A DNA stretch of 64,000 nucleotides. Origin: Sphingobacteriales bacterium 46-32 (GTDB lineage: Bacteria > Bacteroidota > Bacteroidia > Chitinophagales > Chitinophagaceae). Shown piece after piece: positions 24,511 to 31,995 of this stretch; positions within the stretch are counted from its first letter, which is position 1; each line of letters begins with the position of its first letter. A model generated the notes under the pieces. It had not been told where the DNA came from. It ran no database searches and saw nothing but the letters and a program-made list of their open reading frames with translations. The position numbers and the translations under genes were made by a program. Location: positions 1,633,203 through 1,697,202 of the forward strand of contig MKTY01000020.1 in NCBI GenBank assembly GCA_001898485.1. Reading direction: 5' to 3'.

Positions 24511-25470
24511 ATGAAATTTTTAAAATGGCTGACGAGTGCAGCTGTTCTCTATTTTGTTGCTGGTATTATTTTAATAATTGTTGGCCAAACTGATTTCCTA
24601 ACCTATCTTCTTCCGAAAGTTATTCCCCCTCATTCAGCAGTGACATCTATCGTAAAAACGATTGGTGCTACTTTGATAGGTAGCGGGGTATTCACCACAA
24701 TAATTAAATCGTCAGCTTACTCAGAGGTTTTTTCGAACATCTTGGGAAAGATTATCTGGTCTCCTGAATATATAAAACGTGCAGCAGAAAATGAGCGACT
24801 GCTAATGTGGAAAATGGCTTCTAAGGTACTCTACGACGAGAAATTTCCAGCCATTAGTAATGAAATCGAGGACATAATTACTTCACAATATTTTCCAATT
24901 TCTCATAACTTTTACTTGGAAAATGTAAATCTAACAATGAATATTTCGGACCATCCTGAAAATGAAGATTACTGGTGTCAGAAAGAAGTGACCGAGTTCA
25001 TTCTGAAACCTGCAGATAAGAAAAAAACTATCCAATATACAATGGACGGGAACATTGACATTCCAGAAAATGGGGAGGATCTGACCAAAATCACTATCAC
25101 AGAATTGACAGTAAATGGAGTTGATAGAACCGATTGCATTCAGGACGTAATTAAAGGACAAGGACTCATGACCCAAAGCGTCCAGCTGGAACTTGCGAAC
25201 TATGATGAGTATAAAATTGTTGTTAGAAGAGAGAAGGTAGTTAATAAGAAGAAGAATCCGGATAAGAGATTGTATGCGAAACATATCTGGAAGCGGTCGA
25301 AAATCACCCTTATTTGTGACGTTGGAAAAGTCTATCAATTTGCTAAAATGGGGACAATCAATGACTTCACCCCTGGGTATGAGCAAATTAATGAAAATGT
25401 TAAAATTACTACGTGGGAGTACGACGGGGTAATATTGCCCCACCAAGGCTTTTTACTTCTCTTTAAGTAA
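24511..25470 (+). CDS. Two-TM membrane protein of unknown function
   Basis: Protein of 319 residues that I do not recognise. It has two membrane helices, at about 5-25 (LTSAAVLYFVAGIILIIVG) and 45-67 (SIVKTIGATLIGSGVFTTII), a helical cytoplasmic stretch to about 130 with charged heptad-like residues, and a C-terminal about 160-residue region predicted beta-rich (ITITELTVNGVDR, YDEYKIVVRREKV). A short hairpin in the membrane followed by a cytosolic sensor-like region is an arrangement seen in several phage-defence effectors, but no known family is assigned. The gene is AT-rich compared with the flanking housekeeping genes. I chose the ATG at 24511, where the hydrophobic segment starts properly. 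Confidence 0.72.
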   Translation: MKFLKWLTSAAVLYFVAGIILIIVGQTDFLTYLLPKVIPPHSAVTSIVKTIGATLIGSGVFTTIIKSSAYSEVFSNILGKIIWSPEYIKRAAENERLLMWKMASKVLYDEKFPAISNEIEDIITSQYFPISHNFYLENVNLTMNISDHPENEDYWCQKEVTEFILKPADKKKTIQYTMDGNIDIPENGEDLTKITITELTVNGVDRTDCIQDVIKGQGLMTQSVQLELANYDEYKIVVRREKVVNKKKNPDKRLYAKHIWKRSKITLICDVGKVYQFAKMGTINDFTPGYEQINENVKITTWEYDGVILPHQGFLLLFK

Positions 25471-25542
25471 CTATTTACAGAAATGCTAGTCTAATTCCCA
25501 TAAAATGTATAATATTTGTATATAATTCTAAAACTAAAATTC

Positions 25543-25602
25543 ATGACAATGGCAACTAACTACGGAAACAATCATGTATCATTAGATGATACCTGGGTTT
25601 AA
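25543..25602 (+). CDS. Possible 19-residue small protein
   Basis: A short frame, MTMATNYGNNHVSLDDTWV, begins in an A-rich context (AAAACTAAAATTC-ATG) that favours initiation in Bacteroidota and ends 26 bases before a strong terminator. The unit of A-rich start, short frame and own terminator could be a small protein gene or a small RNA. There is no homology I know of. Confidence 0.3.
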   Translation: MTMATNYGNNHVSLDDTWV

Positions 25603-25628
25603 GCAACGCACACAGTTTAACTAACTAT

Positions 25629-25660
25629 AAAAAAGAGGTTTCCATTTGGAGACCTTTTTT
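25629..25660 (+). terminator. Rho-independent terminator
   Basis: Stem AAAAAAGAGGTTTCC / GGAGACCTTTTTT around an ATTT loop, with one G-T pair, then a T-run. It ends transcription from the two-TM gene and/or the 19-residue frame. Confidence 0.82.
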
Positions 25661-25786
25661 ATTTGCTTTCATGGGAGATAGCTTATTCCAAGTAACGGTG
25701 ATATCCGAAACAAATCCTTCCCGCAATTCTCCTTACACTAGTATGCATTTTGACTGCTTCTCTACGGGTATGTTTTTCAATAATTC

Positions 25787-25963
25787 TCATTTATTTTGTG
25801 ACCGGACCTTCTCCCGGAGCACAATGCTCCGAACCCTGCCCGGTGTTATTTTATGCTGATCGGCAACCTGAATTCCGCCTTGTCTCAATAGTTTTATCGC
25901 CTTTTCAGTTGAAACTTTTCTTGGCCAAAAACCATTTAATATCTCTTCAGTTGTATTATTCAT
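25787..25963 (-). CDS. Small 58-residue protein, element-associated
   Basis: An open frame of 58 codons from the ATG at 25963, starting MNNTTEEILNGFWPRKVSTEK and continuing AIKLLRQGGIQV. The segment STEKAIKLLRQGGIQV resembles small conserved proteins found next to recombinases in Bacteroidota; the second half (residues 34-58) does not fit what I recall and includes a nested hairpin, so the original protein may have been altered by a short insertion. It lies 52 bases after the serine-recombinase remnant on the same strand. Low confidence that it is still functional. Confidence 0.4.
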   Translation of the reverse strand: MNNTTEEILNGFWPRKVSTEKAIKLLRQGGIQVADQHKITPGRVRSIVLREKVRSQNK

Positions 25964-26015
25964 GTCTCTAGGTTTTGGTGATGATTATTGCTTTTCTGAT
26001 GTTTTGAGTTAAATA

Positions 26016-26351
26016 TTATTTGGGGTACCTAACGATGCGGGCTATGACTTCGTCAATCTTTAAATAATCGATACTTTTAGTTATTGTATTTATTGATTCG
26101 GGCATACAACGATTGACTATGTCTCTTTTACCAGCAACATCCTGCTCCTTATAAGATCGGAAGACATTAAAGTGGCTATCAAGCCATATATTGTTGTTAT
26201 TATTACAATCTGTCAGTTTTTGTTTAATGATGTTTAACTGTTGAGTTAGCTGATTCATTACTTCATTATGTTCTTTTTTTAATTTGGAGAAATCATTGAA
26301 GTCTATTTTTTCGTCCAGAAAAGCCGCCTGGGAGTTACAGGACTGGCTGAC
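26016..26351 (-). pseudogene. Serine site-specific recombinase C-terminal remnant
   Basis: An open frame of 111 codons with no normal start. From about 26318 it reads AFLDEKIDFNDFSKLKKEHN, a coiled-coil segment, and ends SYKEQDVAGKRDIVNRCMPES with a terminal KIDEVIARIVRYPK. This matches the tail of large serine recombinases of Bacteroidota elements, where a coiled coil is followed by a helical end. The catalytic N-terminus and recombinase domain are gone; the break lies near 26320, where unrelated sequence begins. An internal ATG at 26258 could still yield an 80-residue peptide. A second recombination remnant in the same island. Confidence 0.6.
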
Positions 26352-26673
26352 TTATCATGATGGACTTCGCAGGCGTTGTCTTATCCTGATCGATTTAATG
26401 TGGGCCGAAGCAACCCGAATGGAAGATTTGCCACCCAGCGAAATGAAAAGTGCCGCCGAGGCAAAGCAAGCAACGGGACATATGAATCGACAGCTCTTAT
26501 ACAGGGAAGTATTACGACTGAACGGCATCTGGAGAATCTTCCTTGCCATCCGACTAACTTATTTTTTAAGACGGGCGGAGTATTTTTCCTGGTTCAATTT
26601 AGGCGGTTTGACAAAAAAGCGTATCGCTTTGCTTGAGGAGAATTGGAGAGAACGGCTGTTAGGTGACCGGTAA
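26284..26673 (+). CDS. Hypothetical protein, start uncertain
   Basis: A frame of 129 codons beginning with TTG; the first about 20 codons overlap the serine-recombinase remnant on the other strand, so the real start may be further in (an ATG at 26398). The sequence is Arg/Trp-rich and helical (ELQDWLTYHDGLRRRCLIL, RIFLAIRLTYFLRRAEYF). I do not recognise it. It may be a fragment joined to the recombinase remnant. It converges on the TIR gene, eight bases away. Confidence 0.35.
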   Translation: MEKSLKSIFSSRKAAWELQDWLTYHDGLRRRCLILIDLMWAEATRMEDLPPSEMKSAAEAKQATGHMNRQLLYREVLRLNGIWRIFLAIRLTYFLRRAEYFSWFNLGGLTKKRIALLEENWRERLLGDR

Positions 26674-26681
26674 AAGCCGCC

Positions 26682-27578
26682 TCACTGTTTACTGTCTGCG
26701 GTTTTGGTCGCGCCTTTCACACGTTGGTAGATAAACCCGGCTATCTCCGAAGCTGTGTGCTGGCGAGCATCAATATAACCATCGGTTTGAAGTACCCCGT
26801 CAATCGGTGCATCGTCAAGTCGGATGTACATCACCTTATCATGTTTCTTTTCAAAAATGATTTCCCTGATACTGCGAAATTCCAATCCTGGCCAGGGTTT
26901 TCGCTGGTAATCTCCGGATAAGAAAACGACTATTAAATTCGCATTCTCGCGGTATATCCGCGAAAGGTAGACATCGAGGTTGGGTCGTGCCAGATACGCC
27001 TTAAAATGATTGTCGTAGAAAACCTGATCCGTGTTCATGCGTTTATCCAACTCCCGGAGAACTTGTTCGACTAATGGCCTTGCTTCTCCCGGAAAAGAGA
27101 AGGCAACATCGAATACATGGTTTTCAGGATTCACCGTTGTTTGCTTGCCAGACGTGATGATAGGAAGGGAAACACCAAAAGCAAGCAATTCCTCTGACAG
27201 ATCTACATCCTTTACTGCCCAATGCGTTCTATTGAGTTCCCATCCGTATATATCCAAGCTAGATTGAGCAGAGCGAAGGTCATCGGCAGTAATCCAGGGT
27301 TCTACTTCCATGTATTCGCATTCAATCGTTATCTGATTGGTTCGTTTCTTAATGTTTTTAAGCCAGCCAAACAGGGGAGCTTCTCCGCAAGGATCTTCGT
27401 AGGCAAACAGGCAGGGGAAACTTTTTAGCTGCGCAATCGCATCTTTAGTAAAATTTCCGAAGCGTGTCGCAATTTCCTCGCTTGTATATTCTCCTTTTTT
27501 GATGCAACGGTCCATATCCAACGCGAACATTTTGCTTTTCCATGTTTCACAGTCTCCTGCAACGATAAGGTTAAACAT
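26682..27578 (-). CDS. TIR-domain protein with conserved N-terminal domain (probable antiphage effector)
   Basis: Protein of 298 residues. The C-terminal 155-288 is a TIR domain: FDVAFSFPGEARPLVEQV (156-173), VFYDN (186-190), NLIVVFLSGDYQRKPWPG (214-231), the catalytic-glutamate position GLEFRS (E233) and DGYIDAR (266-272). Bacterial TIR domains of this type cleave NAD+ or make cyclic ADP-ribose isomers in phage defence. The N-terminal 1-135 is a separate domain with YGWELNRTHWAVKDVDL (111-127), which I recall before other bacterial effector domains and which probably senses or oligomerises. It is monocistronic with its own promoter and sits in an island beside recombinase remnants. NADase activity is inferred from the domain. 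Confidence 0.85.
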   Translation of the reverse strand: MFNLIVAGDCETWKSKMFALDMDRCIKKGEYTSEEIATRFGNFTKDAIAQLKSFPCLFAYEDPCGEAPLFGWLKNIKKRTNQITIECEYMEVEPWITADDLRSAQSSLDIYGWELNRTHWAVKDVDLSEELLAFGVSLPIITSGKQTTVNPENHVFDVAFSFPGEARPLVEQVLRELDKRMNTDQVFYDNHFKAYLARPNLDVYLSRIYRENANLIVVFLSGDYQRKPWPGLEFRSIREIIFEKKHDKVMYIRLDDAPIDGVLQTDGYIDARQHTASEIAGFIYQRVKGATKTADSKQ

Positions 27579-27608
27579 TATTATTACTCGCTTTTATTTG
27601 TGTATGAA

Positions 27609-27616
27609 CAAAAGTA
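27609..27616 (-). promoter_or_regulatory. -7 element of the TIR gene
   Basis: TACTTTTG on the minus strand matches TAnnTTTG, 30 bases upstream of the TIR ATG at 27578. Confidence 0.55.
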
Positions 27617-27910
27617 GCAGATATGTAAATGGATTGGAGAGCATATTTAGAAAAAGCGAGCTTGCTTTTCACCTGGAGGAAAATGCTGTGGTGGAAGATA
27701 ATATACTTGGGCATTGAGCGAAGGTCTTGCAGTTACCGGTTGTTGCTATTAAGAAACTTTGATGAACAGACTTCAGTAAATTAGTTCATCAGATAACATA
27801 GCACTGAGTTTGTGTAGTATATTTTATATTGATAATCAATTATTTGTATCATTTATAAGCGATAGGATCGGCATCAATTGTTCGATAGAAATCTCCTGAT
27901 TCCCGCAAAG

Positions 27911-28095
27911 CAAACAAAGCCCCGAAAGGGGCATTTTTGTTTTAGTGAGCCTGCACGCATTTTGTGCAAAGCGACTGAAAAAATGAAAAGCGCCAAGCGC
28001 TGGCTTTATTTCCTCTAAGCCTCCTGCTGCAGGCGGGAACAGGAAAGTATTCCCGGCGTCTTCGCGTAAGGATTTTTTTACTTTCAGTCAGACAT
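27911..28095. other. Hairpin-rich gap, possible structured RNA
   Basis: The gap between the TIR gene and the next gene has no supported coding frame but many stems: GCCCC-GAAA-GGGGC (27919-27932, extended by CAAACAAA/TTTTGTTT), TGCAC/GTGCA (about 27954-27969), AGCGC-caa-GCGCT (27989-28001), GGCTT/AAGCC (28002-28020), CCTGC/GCAGG (about 28023-28034), and a long-range pair GACTGAAA (27973-27980) with TTTCAGTC (28082-28089). The long-range pair would close a multibranched fold of about 117 bases. The first hairpin alone could be a terminator. Strand is undetermined. Confidence 0.4.
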
Positions 28096-28123
28096 TCGCT
28101 CATGCAGTTCAATAGGAGATTAG

Positions 28124-28537
28124 CTATTTATCTTCCTTTAGCATTATCTTATTCAACAGCGCCAAATCTTCCTCCAATACCTTCATTTCTTTATTATATG
28201 CAGCCTGTGTCTTGATAATTCTTAATATATGTGGAGATCCTGTTTTGATGGTTTCTGTTTTTAAATCAACCTCAGCCCTTAGTTTGCTGGCATCAATTTC
28301 CCAGGTACTTCTTACCTGGTTGTCATGGATGGTTTTGTTGCCTTTTCCGAAAGGTCCTTTATGTGCGATTCGAATTAATGCTTCGGCCTGTAGCTTATTG
28401 ATCGGATAACTGATTTCACCCATGTTTTCCACCTGCAATCCGGGGAAGACAAAATCTATTGAACCTGAGCTGACAAATCTGCCACTACCTTTTATTTTTT
28501 TAAGAGAGTTTAAAATATTTTCTTTAAGCTTATTCAT
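28124..28537 (-). CDS. Truncated conserved protein (N-terminal part of an oxygenase-associated family)
   Basis: Protein of 137 residues. Residues about 18-95 contain GSGRFVSSGSIDFVFPGLQV, INKLQAEALIRIAHKGPFGKG and DNQVRSTWEIDASKL, which I recall as the N-terminal domain of much longer proteins that go on into a 2OG-Fe(II) oxygenase-like domain. Here the sequence departs after SKLRAEVDLKTE into a lysine-rich helical end and stops. The frame is also open upstream of the ATG at 28537 back to about 28634 without an ATG. Both facts suggest a gene remnant or domain fusion. It is possibly non-functional. Confidence 0.5.
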   Translation of the reverse strand: MNKLKENILNSLKKIKGSGRFVSSGSIDFVFPGLQVENMGEISYPINKLQAEALIRIAHKGPFGKGNKTIHDNQVRSTWEIDASKLRAEVDLKTETIKTGSPHILRIIKTQAAYNKEMKVLEEDLALLNKIMLKEDK

Positions 28538-28570
28538 GTCTATATCGTTCAAAGAATTTTTAATTGTCAA

Positions 28571-28932
28571 GACCTGTTTAAGTATTTCGACGGCCTTTTG
28601 CTTCGGATAGAAAAGGGAATCCCCTCTTTCATCTTAAAGTAATACCTCATCGATTCTTATAATGCATATTTACTGCCTGAATCTTCTTTCACCGTTCATT
28701 TCTTTGAAAGATTTCCTTTTTTGTCTGATTAATGATAAAATACAAAGAATTTGAGTATGCTTACGAGGTGCTTCTCTTTTTTTATTGTCAACTATGTGAA
28801 AATCGGTTGTTAAGGCGAGAGCCGGATTATGATTTCGTATTCTGATCTGCAGTTGAAATCCAGTTACTTATAATTCCTTCAGTGTATGGCCTGCAATTGC
28901 TGAAAAGGTCAGCAAGAAACTGCCCAGCCTCA
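28571..28932. other. AT-rich gap without supported gene
   Basis: Nothing coding is supported on either strand except the start-less extension of the preceding minus-strand frame (to about 28634). The sequence is AT-rich and resembles decayed island DNA. Confidence 0.4.
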
Positions 28933-30372
28933 TTACCCTTCAAACAGATCTTCCATTTTTATCTCCTGCTGTACCAGTTCACGGTAATAGCTGTTCTGTT
29001 TTACACCATAGGTGGTGACCATGGTCAGGAAAATATTCTTTTTGGTGCGGGTTTGTTTTTGGAAAAGTTTTTCCCTGCTTTCCAGTTCGGCTGCATATTT
29101 TTTATCGATGACAAAAGGCGCGGAAGCGAATTTCATTTCGCAGATATTGATCGAGTCATCATCGCGGTCCAGTACAAGATCGATCTGTGCGCCGGTTTCT
29201 CCTTTTGCGGGTAAATACCGCCAGGGCGATACTTCGGTCAGTGCCTTTATCCGGAGCGCACGTATGATCTGGCGCACATGTTTCTGGCAGATGGCTTCAA
29301 AGGCAAAACCACTCCAGCTGTTATAGGATTGTCCCTTTGCCATTTTCTCCCATATACCCGGACCAGTGGCACGGGTTCGCTCTACGAATTTTAGGTAAAA
29401 GAGCGAGTACTCATCGGTTAGTTTGTACAGCGTATCTCTGCTCGTTTTCTGAAAGGGAATATAATGGGTAATGAAACCGGATTGCTCCAGCTCATCGAGC
29501 AGGCGGCTTGTGCCACCGCCGTCTGTAAGACCGCAGGCCTGCAACAGTTCTGGCCGGTTTAATCCTTTTGGTTTGGCGGCAAGGGTGCGTACGATGCCTT
29601 CATGCTGGCTGGCATTGCTGAAAAGGGATTGGTAGAGGTTTTTGAATTCTGTTTTCAGCAGCGCTTTTGGGGTAAAAAAAAGCCGGTCGATCGCCTGCTG
29701 AATGCTTTCTCCTTTTTGTACCTGCTTTAGATAATGAGGCACCCCACCCATGGCCATATAAAGTTGTAATAGCTGATAGGGCTTTAGCCTTAATCCGCGG
29801 CTATGGAGATAATCTCTGGTTTCGGCAAGTGTAAATGGCATCAACTGAAGAGGGGAGCGCGTGATGCGGTTATGCAGTCCGCCTTTGCTGTCTATGATAT
29901 GTTTGATCATCCACGAAGCGGCTGACCCGCATAGCACCACTTTCAATTGTGGCTGGCGCGAGGCCCAGGTATTCCACCAGTGCTCAAAGGTTGACAGGAA
30001 GCCGGATTTGGGTGTATGTATCCAGGGAAATTCATCGAATAAGATGACGGCAGGTTGTTTGCCTGCCCGGTTTTTGAGAAAACCGGTCAGGAAATCAAAG
30101 GCCTGTCCCCAATTGCCGGGGATGGCAGGAGGAATAGAAGAGGCCATAGCCTCCTGTAAGGCCTTGCTGAAATTGGCTAACTGCTCGGATAATGCGGCTT
30201 CATAAGCACCGGTAAAGGAAAAGACCAGCTGCTTTTCAAAATAATTGCGCAGGAGAAAGGTTTTACCGATCCGCCGGCGACCATACATTACCAATAGCTC
30301 AGCTTCTTTGGACTGAAGAGCTTCCCTGAGCAGTTTTTGTTCTTCTCTCCGTCCTATTATTTTATCGGCCAT
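28933..30372 (-). CDS. AAA+ ATPase of the archaeal-type ATP-binding family (DUF234-like C-terminus)
   Basis: Protein of 479 residues. The STAND/AAA-like ATPase domain has Walker A GRRRIGKT (31-38) and Walker B VILFDEFPW (109-117; D113, E114), and a sensor-like LCGSAASWM segment. A winged-helix part follows (LAAKPKGLNRPELLQACGLTDGGGTSRLLDELEQ, about 265-300, given here as two joined pieces), then a PD-(D/E)xK-like C-terminal region (about 395-445; GAQIDLVLDRDDDSINICEMKF). The D...ExK pattern suggests a nuclease-like fold. Such genes are often multicopy and move between genomes. Its promoter lies inside a palindrome array (30375-30461), and its own winged helix is a candidate binder. Function unknown. 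Confidence 0.85.
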   Translation of the reverse strand: MADKIIGRREEQKLLREALQSKEAELLVMYGRRRIGKTFLLRNYFEKQLVFSFTGAYEAALSEQLANFSKALQEAMASSIPPAIPGNWGQAFDFLTGFLKNRAGKQPAVILFDEFPWIHTPKSGFLSTFEHWWNTWASRQPQLKVVLCGSAASWMIKHIIDSKGGLHNRITRSPLQLMPFTLAETRDYLHSRGLRLKPYQLLQLYMAMGGVPHYLKQVQKGESIQQAIDRLFFTPKALLKTEFKNLYQSLFSNASQHEGIVRTLAAKPKGLNRPELLQACGLTDGGGTSRLLDELEQSGFITHYIPFQKTSRDTLYKLTDEYSLFYLKFVERTRATGPGIWEKMAKGQSYNSWSGFAFEAICQKHVRQIIRALRIKALTEVSPWRYLPAKGETGAQIDLVLDRDDDSINICEMKFASAPFVIDKKYAAELESREKLFQKQTRTKKNIFLTMVTTYGVKQNSYYRELVQQEIKMEDLFEG

Positions 30373-30374
30373 AT

Positions 30375-30461
30375 GTTACGGACAGATTTAAATAACTATA
30401 GTTGTCCGTAAATATAGTATAAAGTTACGGACAAAAATAAGTTTTTATAATTGTCCGTAAC
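30375..30461 (-). promoter_or_regulatory. Palindrome array overlapping the ATPase promoter
   Basis: Two inverted repeats lie directly upstream of the ATPase ATG. The first has TTACGGACA (30376-30384) and TGTCCGTAA (30403-30411). The second has GTTACGGACAA (30424-30434) and TTGTCCGTAAC (30451-30461), a perfect 11-base match. A -7 element, TATTTTTG on the minus strand (30432-30439), starts inside the left arm of the second palindrome, so binding there would block the promoter. The 59-base leader contains the first palindrome. Confidence 0.7.
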
Positions 30462-31053
30462 TTTTTGTCGGGGTAGCTGTGCAAATAGAAGTAAGGACAG
30501 TCATATACTTTAAGTTCGGAAAAATACCGAAGTGAATGTTGGTTTACTTTTTTTCTGTATAATCAGTCCGGCGCCGGCATTCGCATAGCCGGGCCTGCCG
30601 GTGGTAGTAAATCATACCGGCCTAAAATGGCAAATCTTGTCAGGCAATCTGCAAATGAACAGTATTACATTCCTTCCTTTTGCGGGTAATCGATATTTCT
30701 AAGTGTATTGGTGTTTTAGACAGGAAACTTACCGGCTGATCGGTGTTTTTTATGCGCCACCAGGTCCGTTTTTTTTTGTTTTTCCTGCATTATGGGTTCC
30801 CGTAAAACTTTGAATTTCCCAACCATTACTTTTAAACTGTATTACGGAGGCATGCTGTTCCGGAGGAATAATTATCATAGGAAACGGGAAAAATGAGGAG
30901 TATCCATCATAATACCGCTGATGCGAAAATCGGATATGGAAAATCTTCACTCTCAAAGGTGGTGGGTGCCATAACGTCTCTAAAGCGGTATACCCGGCAT
31001 CCGTTAGGATCCAAAGCGCCGTGCTAGGTTATTGTAAAAGATCTAAGCCACAG
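30462..31053. other. Long gap without supported gene
   Basis: No convincing coding frame is seen. A 68-codon minus-strand frame (30750-30956) has no recognisable features. Short GC-rich inverted pieces occur near 30570-30630 (CCGGCGCCGG and CCGG-rich flanks). It separates two copies of the same palindrome unit. Confidence 0.4.
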
Positions 31054-31117
31054 TATAATTGTTTGTAACTGCAAGATAAAGTTACGGACAAAAATAAATA
31101 GTTATAATTGTCCGTAA
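31054..31117. repeat. Second copy of the ATPase-promoter palindrome unit
   Basis: The unit TATAATTGTTTGTAAC (31054-31069), GTTACGGACAA (31081-31091) and TTGTCCGTAA (31108-31117) repeats the arrangement at 30397-30461; AAAGTTACGGACAAAAATAA is identical in both. The first half-site has two changes (TT for CC). It contains another TATTTTTG pointing left but no gene within 700 bases, so it may be a leftover of a duplicated or lost gene or the other boundary of a mobile unit. Confidence 0.7.
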
Positions 31118-31321
31118 GTATCCGGTAGCGGCAGTGCCTGGCAATACAGGCCTCCTGTTGCAGGTTGGTAATATATAGCGATGTTCAGTAATTTTATTTT
31201 AATCCGCGCAAGCCGGAAGAAGTCTTCGGGCATAGGCAATAGCAACTGTTGTGGCGGCGTATACCCGATCGCCGGAATAATGAGTGGGGTCTAATTCAAT
31301 AGACCGAAATACCCGGCCTGT

Positions 31322-31960
31322 TCAGCCAAGTAGCCCCAGCTTGCCGGCAGCTTTCAACAGGGCCGGAGTGTTATGTACATTGAGCTTTTGCAGCATATTT
31401 TTCCGGTGTGTGTCAATGGTGTGAATACTGAGCGAAAGACGGCTGGCAATCTCCTGGCTCGAAAGTCCCTGATCGAGTAAGGAAAGGATTTCTTTCTCGC
31501 GGCGGGTAAGCATGGGTACCTGGTGAGGATTAATATCCAGCTCGCGCAGTTGTTGTAAAATTTTCTCATTGGCTCCTTTACTAAGATAGACATGTCCATC
31601 CAGTACCCGGTTGATGGCATGTAGTAACTCTTCTTTCTCCATGTCTTTGAGGAGGTAGCCATTGGCGCCCCGGCGAATCATTTGCGATATTATACCTGCT
31701 TCATTAACCGATGTAAGACCGATGATTTTCAGGTTCGGATACAGCTGTCTGATCTGTTCGCAAAGCTGCAGGCCGTCTGTATCGGGTAGATTAATATCAA
31801 GGAGTATTACTTCGCAGTCGGGATATTCGCTGAGGATAGCCAATCCCTGCCGGCCCGTTTTGGCAGAGGCTACGATCTGCAGGTAACTTTCATCTTTCAG
31901 CATGGTAGCAATACCATCGGCTACCAGTGGGTGGTCGTCTATAATGATCAGTTTTATCAT
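31322..31960 (-). CDS. LuxR/NarL-family response regulator
   Basis: Response regulator of 212 residues. The receiver domain is at 1-120 with IIIDDHPLVADG (acidic pocket D8, D9) and phospho-acceptor D55 in VILLDINLPDTDG. The LuxR helix-turn-helix is at about 150-208 (LTRREKEILSLLDQGLSSQE, IHTIDTHRKNMLQKL). It is 35 bases downstream of the sensor kinase gene on the same strand, forming a two-component pair. The target genes are unknown; the divergent secreted cluster at 34207 is a candidate. Confidence 0.95.
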   Translation of the reverse strand: MIKLIIIDDHPLVADGIATMLKDESYLQIVASAKTGRQGLAILSEYPDCEVILLDINLPDTDGLQLCEQIRQLYPNLKIIGLTSVNEAGIISQMIRRGANGYLLKDMEKEELLHAINRVLDGHVYLSKGANEKILQQLRELDINPHQVPMLTRREKEILSLLDQGLSSQEIASRLSLSIHTIDTHRKNMLQKLNVHNTPALLKAAGKLGLLG

Positions 31961-31995
31961 ACTGAGTTTGCAAAGGCTAAAATAAGCGATATCTT

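Noticed and set aside
25671-25859. Plus-strand 62-codon frame
   Set aside because: It lies opposite the small minus-strand frame, whose first half is better supported, and has no features of its own.
27973-28089. Retron non-coding RNA
   Set aside because: A closing stem is present, but no reverse transcriptase gene is found in the window.
30750-30956. 68-codon minus-strand gene
   Set aside because: No family signature, no promoter or initiation context, and it lies in a gap that looks decayed.
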